The notes beneath the pieces were generated by a model. It was not told the origin of the DNA. It made no database searches and saw only the letters and a list, made by a program, of their open reading frames with translations. From Flavobacterium sp. JAD_PAG50586_2 (GTDB lineage Bacteria > Bacteroidota > Bacteroidia > Flavobacteriales > Flavobacteriaceae), in the NCBI GenBank assembly GCA_023213215.1, contig CP096136.1:434001-498000 (forward strand): 64,000 nt of DNA. Reading direction: 5' to 3'. This document shows positions 1-9,429 of this stretch, one piece after another. The position numbers and the translations under genes are program-made. The stretch's first letter is position 1. The number at the start of each line of letters is the position of its first letter.

Positions 1-441
1 TCAGGGAAAAGGGATTTGCCTTTTGAAGCGAAAAAACAATTTGCGGAAATGCTTACTTATGTACAATCCGCCAAGGAAAAAGCAGCCAAAAAGAAACCTG
101 AGTCTGCCCAGCCTAATGAAAGGACAGCAAGGAAACTGAAATTATCACTGTTAACCAACTTAAACCGCCAGCGTATTGTGTCCAAAAAGATAAGTGACCT
201 CCAAAAGAAAATATCGGGAGCTGAAGCGGCGCTTCACTTAGAGAGATATTGCGAAAACAGCAAAAACGAACAGCCTCAATTTGTAGCCGTTGAAATCAAC
301 AAAATACTTAAACGTGCCAAAGAAGATGTACAAATCGGCGAATCGTTTGAAATGATTGAACTCCAGATAAAATTGAATGTATTGCAATATGAAGAAAAAC
401 TGCTAAAGGCCGAGTTGGAAAAACTGAACACTAAAAACTGA
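1..441 (+). CDS. C-terminal fragment of an unknown protein, cut by the window edge
   Basis: The reading frame is open from base 1 to the stop at 439-441, so the true start lies upstream. An internal TTG at 16 is not a convincing start. The visible 146 residues are highly charged, rich in Lys, Glu, Gln and Leu, with no membrane segment. The second half reads as long amphipathic helices, probably coiled coil. I do not recognise a family. It converges on the helicase gene, with 15 bases between the two stops. Confidence 0.6.
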   Translation, partial: SGKRDLPFEAKKQFAEMLTYVQSAKEKAAKKKPESAQPNERTARKLKLSLLTNLNRQRIVSKKISDLQKKISGAEAALHLERYCENSKNEQPQFVAVEINKILKRAKEDVQIGESFEMIELQIKLNVLQYEEKLLKAELEKLNTKN

Positions 442-456
442 ACACTGAACACTCTC

Positions 457-1801
457 CTATTCCTCCTTCTTAATCACTTTCCGCGCCACTTCAATCTTGA
501 ACTTTTTGCCTTTCATTTTTTCGTCGCGGATGGCGTTCAATAAGTCCTTTACTTTTTGGATTTTACAGCGGCGAATGAAATGAAGTCTTTCACTTCTATC
601 AATCCCAAATCGCCTTTCTCCAATTTCCCTTTTTGCGAAAAGAATCCAACGATGTCAATCTTGTTCAGCTTATTTTTCTTTCCGCCACTGATATAGATGG
701 TCTGGAATTCCGGTGGCTTAGGCAAGGTTGTGGATTTTTCGACATTCAGGGTTTTCATGCCGTAGTCGATATAATCCATTTTTTTTCACTTTCGTGTGCG
801 ATGATATAAGCCGTTCCCGAAGCAAGCATCCTTGCGGTCCTTCCGTTCCTATGGGTGAATTCGTCTTCTTTTGATGGTAAATGATAATGGATAACGTGCT
901 TCATTTCGGGGATATCTAAACCACGTGCCGCCAGATCGGTTGTAACCAGATAGCTGACGCTTCCGTTCCTGAACTGGATTAAAGCGCGCTCACGTTCGTC
1001 CTGGTCCATTCCGCCGTGATAGTAAGTGGCATAGATTCCTTTTTCGTTTAAGGTGTCACTGATGCGTTCTGCGGCGTCACGATGGTTGCAGAATATAATC
1101 GCCGATTCCGATTTCAGTGAACAAATGAGGTTGAAAAGCGAATTGATTTTGTCCTTCTCTTTCGAAACCACCATTTTCATATCGAGGTTGGTATTTTCTT
1201 CCTGATGTGGAATAAAATCCAAAACGGTCGGATTGACAACTCTTGTATATTTCGGAATCTCTATATCAGAAGTAGCAGAAACCAATATCCGTTTGTTAAG
1301 CTTGGTCAGCCTCGAAATGATAAAGGACATCTGCTCATGAAAACCAAGTTGCAGCGATTTATCAAATTCATCCAAAACCAAAGTTTCAATATAATCGGTT
1401 TTGAATGTTCCTCTGTCGATATGGTCCATAATCCGTCCAGGCGTTCCAATTAAAACCGCCGGTGGATTCGACAGGTTCTTGATTTCGGTTTCGATGGAAT
1501 GACCGCCATAGCATACATTCACTTTATAATTGGTGCCCATCTTTTTCCAAACCTGTTCAATCTGCAGCCCCAATTCGCGCGACGGAACCAAGATCAGGCA
1601 TTGCACCCGCGTATTGATGTCCTCGTTCAGCATTTCATAAATTGGAAGTAAGAAAGCAAGGGTTTTCCCTGAACCTGTTGGCGAAAGCAATAAAACGTTG
1701 GCGTCATTCAATATGGCGTCAGCAGCGGTTTCCTGCATTTCGTTCAGGCTTTCAATGCCTAAATTCAGTAGTAGATTGTTGGAATGTGGATTTTTATACA
1801 T
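457..1801 (-). CDS. DEAD-box RNA helicase, DbpA-like, with two frameshifts
   Basis: ATP-dependent RNA helicase. Walker A is SPTGSGKT, motif Ia is PSRELGLQ, motif II reads DEFD instead of DEAD, motif III is SAT, and RGLDIPEM and HRNGRTAR are motifs V and VI. The frame breaks in a T8 run at 779-786 (A8 on the coding strand). Adding one base joins it to a segment with TIYISGGKKNKLNKIDIVGF, a DbpA-type RNA-binding tail. A second break in a T5 run at 553-557 separates the last ~32 residues, which end at a TAG at 457-459. Restored length is about 448 residues, normal for the family. I read both breaks as one-base deletions rather than decay. The C-terminal domain suggests a ribosome-assembly role by homology; that role is inferred. 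Confidence 0.85.
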
Positions 1802-1835
1802 GACGCAAAGGTACAGCCAATTATTTGTTTTTTAG

Positions 1836-2485
1836 CTATAGTTCGGCTTCACTGTCAGGAAACAACTCTTTGGTCCGCTTTTCCATTTCGCAGGCAATTA
1901 TTTGTCCGTCTCCGCCTTGTTGCGCCAGTTTCTCTTTGATGTTTTTATAGCTTTCGGCATCCCGGTCCTGGCTTAATTTGAATACATGTTCCAACGAAGT
2001 AACCTCAATTTCAAACGCCACGATCAATTTCATGAATTTCTGCTTAAACGCTTCATCAACATTGTCAAAATAAGTCGATGATTGTTTGTTATTGCCTTCA
2101 AAATGCAGGGTGGTTTTTCTAAGTATATCAATCAGTGCATCATCATCCAAAAAGTAATTACACCTTTGGCGTGTACCGACATATAATTCCACGTTGAAGC
2201 AATGTGTGGATTGCTGTACCACGTCGCGCTGACATAGGTATGATGGCCAGTAAAAACCACCAATACATTGGGATTATGCATAAAAGCCCGATGATGATCG
2301 GTATTTTTCATCAGATGCCCTCTCAGTATGCTTTTCCCGTTTTCTTCCTCAATAAATACAGGAATTTGCGTAGCGACAGGTTTATTATCCTTATCACAGC
2401 CCGAAATAAAAGCAAAGGGATTATCGTTGATAAACTGCCTGATTACTTCATCATTCTTTTCTTTATATTCCGGAAGATCGTACAT
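1836..2485 (-). CDS. FMN-binding negative transcriptional regulator family protein (PaiB-like), frameshifted
   Basis: The protein starts MYDLPEYKEKNDEVI and carries the PaiB-family pattern: FAFISG near residue 25, then ATQIPVF, GHLMKNTDHH and SATWY. These fit a split-barrel flavin-binding fold. The frame breaks at an A5 run (2149-2153; T5 on the coding strand). One extra base continues the protein in the overlapping frame as YFLDDDALIDIL and on to FPDSEAEL, giving roughly 217 residues, typical for the family. PaiB of Bacillus is linked to protease repression and polyamine metabolism; whether this copy regulates anything is unknown. It lies 42 bases downstream of the NUDIX gene on the same strand. 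Confidence 0.8.
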
Positions 2486-2527
2486 ATTTCTGGTATTAAA
2501 TGGGATAAAAGTCTGACCAAAGGATTA

Positions 2528-3129
2528 CTATTTAAGTAATTTCTCTTCTTCAAATAACAATTTGATATTTTCAAAGGAATTCTTCAACGCTTCCTTTACC
2601 TGCTCTGGATTGAGCCATACCGCTTTTTCGATTCCTTCGTTTTCCTGCGGATAAGGCATTCCGTCAAAATTGGACTGCATCTCGAACCAATGGGTTATCT
2701 TGAGTTTGTATTTCCCATTACGTTTAAAAACATGATAGGTTTTTTGCAGTTTTCGGGTAATGGATAATTCACCAACGCCAGTCTCCTCTTCTACTTCACG
2801 CATGGCGGTGTCTTCAATCTCTTCGCCTTTTTCGATGCCGCCTTTGGGTAAATCCCACTTTCCGTTCCTGAAAATGAACAGGACTTCCCCTTTTTGGTTG
2901 TAAACCAATCCGCCTCCGGCCTTGCAAACCGGAATTTTCTCCTTCAATTTTTTAAGGATCGCTTTTTCGTCGGGATAGTACAGGGAAGCTTTCGTAATTT
3001 TGTTCTGAAACATTTTGATGATGAGCTGTTCAATATCAATGCTTTCCAGTAAAAACAATTGAAAATCGGTTTCTTTTTCTATCTGGTTTGTTAAAAAAGA
3101 GGTTTGTCGTTGACAAAAACTTTATACAT
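2528..3129 (-). CDS. NUDIX hydrolase, with a frameshift near the N-terminus
   Basis: Hydrolase of nucleoside-diphosphate-linked compounds; substrate not predictable. The Nudix box is complete: GGIEKGEEIEDTAMREVEEE followed by TGV, matching Gx5Ex7REUxEExGU. The longest intact frame starts at 3058, but an upstream ATG at 3129 opens MYKVFVNDKPLF and then hits a stop in an A6 run (3093-3098; T6 on the coding strand). One more base joins it in frame as LTNQIEKETDFQLFLLES. The extended start gives about 201 residues. I prefer it because flavobacterial members carry this N-terminal segment. The start sits 7 bases from the divergent pyrE ATG, so the two genes share a compact promoter region. Confidence 0.85.
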
Positions 3130-3132
3130 TTG
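3103..3132 (+). promoter_or_regulatory. Bacteroidota-type promoter of pyrE
   Basis: TTTG at 3103-3106 is followed, 18 bases later, by TACATTTG at 3125-3132, matching the -33 TTTG and -7 TAnnTTTG consensus of Bacteroidota sigma factors. The expected transcription start falls at or within a few bases of the pyrE ATG at 3137, so the mRNA could be leaderless or nearly so. Confidence 0.55.
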
Positions 3133-3136
3133 TACT

Positions 3137-3778
3137 ATGATTTTTAATAAAGACACAGCCGAAAAAACAGCCGAATTGCTTTTACAAATAAATGCAATTA
3201 AATTGAATCCAGGAAATCCTTTTACATGGGCATCGGGTTGGAATTCTCCAATTTACTGCGACAACCGACTCATACTGTCTTTCCCAGCCATAAGAAATTT
3301 TGTAAGAGAGGAATTTTCCAAGCATATTGAGAAAGAATTTGGCAAACCAGACGTGATAGCCGGAGTAGCAACCGGAGCCATTGGCATCGGGATGCTCGTT
3401 GCCGAAATGATGGGACTGCCTTTTGTTTATGTCCGTCCGGAACCAAAGAAACACGGAAGACAAAACCAGGTGGAAGGCTTTTTACAAAGCGGCCAGAACG
3501 TTGTTGTTGTTGAAGACTTAATCAGCACAGGAAATAGCAGTTTGTTAGCTGTAGAGGCTTTAAAGGAAGCCGGAGCCCATGTTAAGGGCATGGTGGCCAT
3601 CTTCACATATGGCTTTGATGTTGCTGTTGAAAATTTCAGGAAAGCGAATGTCGACTTACACACTTTATCTGATTACAATCATTTATTAAACCTGGCTGTA
3701 GCCAAAAATTATATCACCGAAAAAGAACTTACCACCTTGCAGCAATGGCGTGAGAATCCTTCGACATGGAATGTTTAG
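3137..3778 (+). CDS. pyrE: Orotate phosphoribosyltransferase
   Basis: Converts orotate and PRPP to orotidine 5'-monophosphate in pyrimidine synthesis. The PRPP-binding loop is VVVVEDLISTGNSS (about residue 117), and RPEPKKHGRQNQVEG is the flexible catalytic loop with its Lys and His. WASGWNSPIYCDNR near the N-terminus is typical OPRTase sequence. I chose the ATG at 3137 (MIFNKDTAEKTAE, 213 residues). An upstream TTG at 3104 would start inside the promoter. It is followed by an SRPBCC gene on the same strand, a common flavobacterial arrangement. Confidence 0.95.
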   Translation: MIFNKDTAEKTAELLLQINAIKLNPGNPFTWASGWNSPIYCDNRLILSFPAIRNFVREEFSKHIEKEFGKPDVIAGVATGAIGIGMLVAEMMGLPFVYVRPEPKKHGRQNQVEGFLQSGQNVVVVEDLISTGNSSLLAVEALKEAGAHVKGMVAIFTYGFDVAVENFRKANVDLHTLSDYNHLLNLAVAKNYITEKELTTLQQWRENPSTWNV

Positions 3779-3793
3779 AAAATAACAATAATT

Positions 3794-3826
3794 GAGGACG
3801 AGATTGCTTCGTTCCTCGCAATGACA
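3794..3826. repeat. Dispersed intergenic repeat of the LRGTKQS type
   Basis: The segment gaggacgagattgcttcg followed by ttcctcgcaatgaca lies between pyrE and the SRPBCC gene. Read on the minus strand it encodes SLRGTKQSRP, a well-known spurious peptide that marks a dispersed non-coding repeat in several bacterial groups. Only one copy is visible here. The identification is from memory of the motif, not from a search. Confidence 0.5.
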
Positions 3827-3834
3827 CAACACAC

Positions 3835-4227
3835 ATGAATTTAGAAAGCCCAAAGGTTACTGTAGAAAAATCAGCCCAACATATTTTTGATTCCTTATCG
3901 GATGTCAAAAATTTTGAAAAATTAATGCCCGAGAATATTGCGAAATTTGAAGTTTTAGGGGATGATATTTTCAATTTTGGTCTAAAGGGAATGCCCGAAA
4001 TCAAACTGAAGATGAAGGATAAGACTCCGAATTCGAAAGTAGTATTGGCAGCGGCAAGCGATAAATTACCCTTCACCCTAACGGCAAATATTGATTCGGT
4101 TTCTGATGCATCAAGTGCGGTGCAGTTAAAATTCGAAGGCGATTTCAATCCAATGATGGCTATGATGATTAAAGGCCCAATCTCTAAGTTTATTGAGACT
4201 CTGGCGGAGAATATGCATAAACTTTAA
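3835..4227 (+). CDS. SRPBCC (START-like) family protein
   Basis: This 130-residue protein begins MNLESPKVTVEKSAQHIFDS. Its pattern fits the SRPBCC/polyketide-cyclase helix-grip fold: an N-terminal strand, the helix IFDSLSDVKNFEKLMPENI, a run of beta strands, and a long C-terminal amphipathic helix (ISKFIETLAENM). Proteins of this fold bind hydrophobic ligands; no ligand can be named. No signal peptide, so cytoplasmic. It follows pyrE by 56 bases. Confidence 0.8.
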   Translation: MNLESPKVTVEKSAQHIFDSLSDVKNFEKLMPENIAKFEVLGDDIFNFGLKGMPEIKLKMKDKTPNSKVVLAAASDKLPFTLTANIDSVSDASSAVQLKFEGDFNPMMAMMIKGPISKFIETLAENMHKL

Positions 4228-4276
4228 GGTGAAAGATAATAGAATATAGATGAGAGCTACTGAAAAGTGGCTCTTT

Positions 4277-6211
4277 TTATTTAACTGTTGTTAATCTTTT
4301 ATCAATCACACGTTCCATATAATCCTGGATAAAAGCTTTACATCTTAATTCAAGTAGATCCATCTCAGCATTTCTTTTCGAAATCAGGTTGTGCTCCATG
4401 GCTTTGTCATTTTTATCATAGAAGCCAGTGGCCTTTTTGCCGTCAAAAGTGCAGATGTAATTCCCACTCATAAACTGGTACATATTCGACCCATACTTAA
4501 TTACAAAAGGTGCCACCTGTTTATCATTAATCAAACTCCTGCCCCAACTCCTAAAGGGTTTCTGATAGCCAATCATATCCAATAATGTCGGATAGATATC
4601 AATCTGCTGTGCCCAGTCATTGTTGACTCCAACGTATTTTTCATCTGGCGAAAAGAACAGGATTGGGACAGTATTCTTATTGAATTCCTTTTTATATTCA
4701 TCGTAAGCGATGGTATTTCCATGATCGGCAACCATTACGAAAATCGTATTTTTATACCAAGGTTGCCTTTTAGCAGCAGCGAAAAACTGTTGCAGTGCAT
4801 AGTCAGTATATCCAATGCTTTCGTTGATGTTAACCTTTCCCTTTGGAAATCTGCCTTTATATTTTTCGGGAACTTTATAGGGTTCATGTGAGGAAACCGA
4901 AAACAAGGTGGCCATAAAAGGCTGCTTTTTCTGCGACAATGTTTTATTAAAATACTGAAAAAAGGGTTCGTCCCAAATTCCCCAAACGCCATCAAAATCG
5001 GCATCGTTATTATATTCGGTCTTACCATAGTAATGGTCATAGCCCAAAATATTCCCGAAACCTAAAAATCCCATCGACCCATTTGGTGCACCATGAAAAA
5101 AGGAAGTATCATAACCCTGACCTTTCAAGGTGGAAACCAAGGATTCAATTTTCTGTTTTGGATAAGGCGACGAAGTAAAAGCATTCTGGAACGACGGAAC
5201 TCCGGCAATCACTGATGACATTCCGTGAATCGATTTCCAGCCATTGGCATACGCATTGGTAAAAATCAAGCTGTGATTCGCCAATGAATCCACAAACGGA
5301 GTATAGCCTTCATAACCAGGTATTTTTGAGTTTTTATTAAAAGCGCCGCTGTATTCGCGCGCAAAACTTTCGAGGATGAAAATAACGACATTGGGTTTAG
5401 TAGGCGGATTGTTTTTATACTCCTTTATCGGAACCAACAAACGATCAACCTGCGCTTTTGAAACGAAGTTAACCTTCTTGAAGGTATTGGTGTTCCAGGT
5501 TCTTATAATAGCAAATGGTGTATTCAAAACAACATCAGACTGCGATACATTCGATACATGGCGGCTGGCATCGAGGATGTTAATTGGCCGTGTACTTTTC
5601 TTAAAATCGCCACGAATACCTCCAATACAAATGGTTGCTATGAATAATAAACTCACAATGGAGAACCCAAAATACTTAGTGTTGGGTGTTTCCTGCTTAG
5701 GCTGTACATTTGTCTTTTTGTACAACCAGATCCACGCAAAAGCCAACACGAAAAACAGCAAAAATACATGCCAGTAATTAATCAGGAAATTAAAAAGCAA
5801 CAGCCCTTTATTTTGTTCATTCTCAAGTGTATCCAAGGAAGCTCTTGTGCTTCGGCTGAACGTATAGCGGTAATAAATAAAATCGATGAAATTGGCAGCA
5901 TACGCCAGTAAATTGGTACTAAAATAAATATAAAAAAGTACTTTCTGATAGGTCTTTTTAGAATTATTGACAAAAGGCAGGATCGAACCCAAAATAAACA
6001 AACCATTGACATACAGAATCGTAGTGGTATCAAAGGCAAGTCCGTGGTAACAAAGGTTCAGGAAATCAGTTACACTGTCAATTTTTATCAGGGAACTGTT
6101 GTACACATAGAATAAAACGCGTGCTATGGAGTAAAAAATGTAAGCCAGTAAAATCCTTAAAGCTAGCACTTTATACTCGTCAAAACGGGGGTATTTTTTC
6201 ATTTTCAGCAT
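4277..6211 (-). CDS. LTA synthase family membrane protein (alkaline phosphatase/sulfatase fold)
   Basis: 644 residues. The first ~190 contain about five transmembrane helices. The rest is a periplasmic alkaline-phosphatase-superfamily domain: NVVIFILESFAREY (metal-binding Glu), NAYANGWKSIHG around the expected nucleophile position, FFHGAPNGSMG, and VMVADHGNT with the Asp-His metal ligands near residue 490. This matches LtaS-like or phosphoglycerol-transferase enzymes, widespread in Bacteroidota despite the lack of classical lipoteichoic acid. The likely role is transfer of a phospho-head group to an envelope glycan or lipid; the substrate is unknown. It diverges from the acyl-CoA ligase gene. 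Confidence 0.88.
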   Translation of the reverse strand: MLKMKKYPRFDEYKVLALRILLAYIFYSIARVLFYVYNSSLIKIDSVTDFLNLCYHGLAFDTTTILYVNGLFILGSILPFVNNSKKTYQKVLFYIYFSTNLLAYAANFIDFIYYRYTFSRSTRASLDTLENEQNKGLLLFNFLINYWHVFLLFFVLAFAWIWLYKKTNVQPKQETPNTKYFGFSIVSLLFIATICIGGIRGDFKKSTRPINILDASRHVSNVSQSDVVLNTPFAIIRTWNTNTFKKVNFVSKAQVDRLLVPIKEYKNNPPTKPNVVIFILESFAREYSGAFNKNSKIPGYEGYTPFVDSLANHSLIFTNAYANGWKSIHGMSSVIAGVPSFQNAFTSSPYPKQKIESLVSTLKGQGYDTSFFHGAPNGSMGFLGFGNILGYDHYYGKTEYNNDADFDGVWGIWDEPFFQYFNKTLSQKKQPFMATLFSVSSHEPYKVPEKYKGRFPKGKVNINESIGYTDYALQQFFAAAKRQPWYKNTIFVMVADHGNTIAYDEYKKEFNKNTVPILFFSPDEKYVGVNNDWAQQIDIYPTLLDMIGYQKPFRSWGRSLINDKQVAPFVIKYGSNMYQFMSGNYICTFDGKKATGFYDKNDKAMEHNLISKRNAEMDLLELRCKAFIQDYMERVIDKRLTTVK

Positions 6212-6321
6212 AAAATTATGGAGAACAAAACTACATATTTCAATGGTAAATTCTTTATATTTTAAATTAATATTGTGGATGAAGCTAATATTATTTAATT
6301 TGCATTAAAATTAACCACACA

Positions 6322-8100
6322 ATGACTCCAATCACAAGACTTTTTGACTTTCCCTACCACCAGCTTGAAAAATACAACTTAAAGGATGCTTTGGTTACCA
6401 AACAAAATGGGCAATGGATTAAAACCTCGACCAAAGAGTATCTTGAAAAAGCCAATACCATTTCAAGGGCTTTACTGCGAATGGGCATTCAGAAAAACGA
6501 TAAGATTGCCATCATCTCTTCCAACAACAGGACGGAGTGGCACATTATGGATGTTGGCGTTTTACAAATTGGAGCACAAACTATTCCGATTTATCCAACC
6601 ATTTCAGAAACCGATTATGAGTATATCCTAAACCACTCCGAAGCCATGTATTGCTTTGTGTCGGATGATGAAGTCCTTGCAAAGGTCAATCACATTAAAG
6701 GGAATGTTCCAAAGCTAAAGGAAGTGTTCTCCTTTAATGAAATTACAGGTTGCAGAAACTGGTCGGAACTACTTGAATTAGGTAAGGATGAAAGCAATCA
6801 GAATGAGGTTGAAGAAAGAAAAAATAATGTAAAGCCATTAGAATTAGCCACCATAATCTACACTTCGGGAACGACAGGAAAACCAAAAGGGGTGATGCTG
6901 TCGCACAATAATATTGTTTCTAACGTTTTAGATAGTGCCGAACGTATTCCGTTTGATCCAGGAAAAAGCCGGGCGTTGAGCTTCCTTCCGATTTGCCACA
7001 TTTATGAAAGGATGGTAACCTATATTTATCAGTATTATGGCGTGGCTATCTACTTTGGTGAATCGATTGAAAAGATCTCGGACAACATAAAGGAAGTCAA
7101 TCCCAACGTAATGACAGGCGTCCCAAGGCTTATCGAAAAAGTATACGACAAGATTATTGCCAAAGGTTCAGAACTTACCGGGATAAAAAAGAAACTGTTC
7201 TTCTGGGCGGTTGAAATCGGATTAAGATATGAGCCTTACGGAGCGAATGGCACGTGGTACGAATTCCAATTAAAGATCGCCCGCAAACTGATCTTCAGCA
7301 AATGGAAAGCAGGATTGGGTGGCAAATTAGATTTGATTGTTAACGGAAGTGCCGCTTTACAGCCTAGATTGGCGAGAATATTCGCTGCCGCTGAAATTTA
7401 TGTAATGGAAGGCTACGGCTTATCCGAAACTTCACCGGTAATATCGGTAAATGATATGCGCAATAGAGGTTTCCGAATAGGAACTGCCGGAAGGATTATC
7501 CAAAATGTAGAAGTTAAAATCGCTGCCGATGGCGAAATCCTTTGCAAAGGCCCCAACGTTATGATGGGTTATTACAAAGACGAGGTGTTAACCAAAGAGG
7601 CAATTGTAGACGGTTATTTCCATACAGGTGATATTGGCGAAGTAGATGCGGATGGATTTTTAAGGATCACCGACCGTAAAAAGGAAATGTTTAAAACTTC
7701 AGGCGGTAAATATATTGCGCCACAATTGCTGGAGAATGCGATGAAACAATCGCGTTTTATCGAACAGATTATGGTCATCGGAGACGGGCAGAAAATGCCT
7801 GCAGCCTTTATTCAGCCAAACTTTGAATTCGTAAAGGAATGGGCTAAAATCCACAAATTGCACATCGGTACAACCAATGAGGAAATAATACAAAATCCTG
7901 AAGTCATCAAACGTATCCAACAGGAAGTGGAAACCATAAACGAGAAATTCGGGAATTGGGAAAAAATCAAAAGGTTCGAATTAACGCCTGACTTATGGAC
8001 CGTTCCGGCTGGACACCTAACGCCGACAATGAAACTGAAGCGTAAGATTGTAATGGAAAAATATATTAACCTGTTTCATAAGATATACGATTCAAACTAA
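6322..8100 (+). CDS. Long-chain acyl-CoA synthetase (AMP-dependent ligase)
   Basis: Activates fatty acids to acyl-CoA through an acyl-adenylate. The AMP-binding P-loop IIYTSGTTGKPKGVMLSH begins near residue 177. GYGLSETSPVIS is the A5 motif and GYFHTGDIGEVDADGFLRIT the A7/A8 hinge region. The C-terminal lysine region follows, ending at residue 592, a usual length for FAA1-like enzymes. It ends 18 bases before the start of the lipoprotein gene, so the two may be co-transcribed. It would supply substrate to the beta-oxidation cluster at 45-51 kb, though nothing here shows co-regulation. Confidence 0.93.
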   Translation: MTPITRLFDFPYHQLEKYNLKDALVTKQNGQWIKTSTKEYLEKANTISRALLRMGIQKNDKIAIISSNNRTEWHIMDVGVLQIGAQTIPIYPTISETDYEYILNHSEAMYCFVSDDEVLAKVNHIKGNVPKLKEVFSFNEITGCRNWSELLELGKDESNQNEVEERKNNVKPLELATIIYTSGTTGKPKGVMLSHNNIVSNVLDSAERIPFDPGKSRALSFLPICHIYERMVTYIYQYYGVAIYFGESIEKISDNIKEVNPNVMTGVPRLIEKVYDKIIAKGSELTGIKKKLFFWAVEIGLRYEPYGANGTWYEFQLKIARKLIFSKWKAGLGGKLDLIVNGSAALQPRLARIFAAAEIYVMEGYGLSETSPVISVNDMRNRGFRIGTAGRIIQNVEVKIAADGEILCKGPNVMMGYYKDEVLTKEAIVDGYFHTGDIGEVDADGFLRITDRKKEMFKTSGGKYIAPQLLENAMKQSRFIEQIMVIGDGQKMPAAFIQPNFEFVKEWAKIHKLHIGTTNEEIIQNPEVIKRIQQEVETINEKFGNWEKIKRFELTPDLWTVPAGHLTPTMKLKRKIVMEKYINLFHKIYDSN

Positions 8101-8118
8101 CCTCTAAAATCCTTAGCC

Positions 8119-9194
8119 ATGAAAATAAAACTAATCTGCAGCCTATTGTTAACATTACTTTTATTTTCGGGATGTAAGGACAATAAAGAGGAAGTTACTA
8201 CTAAACAAACCACCGAAGAAATTCCAAAAAATAGTTATCTAGACTTTTCCGAAAGAGATGATCAGTCGACCGGTGGCATCAAAATGATTCCGATTACTAC
8301 TCCTGCCGGGAACTTTAAAGTATGGACCAAACGCGTTGGCAATAACCCGAAAATAAAAGTACTGCTATTGCATGGTGGTCCTGGCCTAACCCACGAGCTT
8401 TTCGAATGCTTTGACGGCTTCTTCCCGCAGGAAGGCATCGAATATATTTACTATGACCAATTGGGTTCTTACTACAGCGACCAACCCAATGACAATCGTC
8501 TTTGGACGAACGAACGCTTTGTAGAGGAAGTGGAGCAGGTGCGCAAAGCACTAAAATTGGACAATACCAACTTTTATCTGATGGGACAATCGTGGGGCGG
8601 TATACTTGCCATGGAATATGCGCTCAAATATCAAAAAACCTCAAAGGTCTTATCATTGCCAATATGATGGCGAGCGCACCGGCCTACAACAAATATGCCG
8701 ACGAAGTATTGGGGCCACAATTGGACAAACAGGTATTCGAAAAGATAAAAACTTTCGAAGCCAACAAGGATTACACCAATCCGAAGTATACTGAACTACT
8801 ATTCAAATATTATTACACAGAACATATCTTAAGAATGCCTATAGATAAATGGCCGGAATCGGTTAACAGGGCGTTTAAGCATATCAATCCGAAAGTATAT
8901 ATTTACATGCAGGGACCAAGTGAATTCGGAATTACAGGCGACGCTACCTTAAAGGATTGGGATGTTACGGAAAGACTAAAAACACTTACCATTCCAACAT
9001 TAGTCATTGGCGCAAAATACGACACGATGGATCCAAAACACATGGAGTGGATTTCAAAGGAAGTCCAAAACGGACGCTTTCTATTTTGTCCTAACGGAAG
9101 CCATTGTTCGCAATACGACGATCAGCAGCATTATTTCCCTGGCGTTATTTCATTCTTAAAAGACGTCGACAGCGGCCATTTTAAAAAACAATAG
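8119..9194 (+). CDS. Proline-iminopeptidase-family alpha/beta hydrolase, lipoprotein, frameshifted
   Basis: The N-terminus MKIKLICSLLLTLLLFSGC is a lipoprotein signal with Cys19. An S33-type alpha/beta hydrolase follows: LLLHGGPGLTHE (oxyanion HGGPG motif), YYDQLGSYYSDQP, the nucleophile elbow GQSWGG, VIGAKYDTMDP (acid) and GSHCSQYDD (His). The frame stops after ALKYQK in an A6 run (8633-8638). One extra A restores NLKGLIIANMMASAP and the remainder, about 358 residues in total. Both halves are well conserved, so this looks like a sequencing error in an intact gene. Likely activity is release of N-terminal proline or similar residues in the periplasm. Confidence 0.85.
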
Positions 9195-9215
9195 ACACAT
9201 TGATTTATAGCATAT

Positions 9216-9243
9216 AAGCTCCTTAATTAAGGGGCTTTTTTTA
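9216..9243 (+). terminator. Rho-independent terminator after the hydrolase gene
   Basis: AAGCTCCTT, the loop AATT and AAGGGGCTT form a nine-pair stem with one G-U pair, followed by a T tract. Confidence 0.8.
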
Positions 9244-9274
9244 TTCCTGTATTTCACATCATTTGTTATGGAAA

Positions 9275-9333
9275 TTGTATAACCATCTGTTAGATAGTTG
9301 TAAAACAAATCGATTGTTAGCCGACTAACTTTG
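9275..9333 (+). promoter_or_regulatory. Direct-repeat promoter of katE (family site 1)
   Basis: Repeats TTGTATAAC (9275-9283) and TTGTAAAAC (9298-9306) lie 23 bp apart; most other family sites use 21 bp. A perfect -7 element TAACTTTG sits at 9326-9333, with its CTTTG 31 bp after the start of the second repeat. There is no TTTG at the usual -33 position, which suggests activator dependence. Seven further sites in this block share the design. Confidence 0.6.
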
Positions 9334-9429
9334 GATTCTCAAAAAACAAAACAATAAGCCCTATAACATTTCTTAATGCAGTGAGCTTCTTCGTTCCCTA
9401 TTGAAAACATAACCAAAAACAAAATAACG

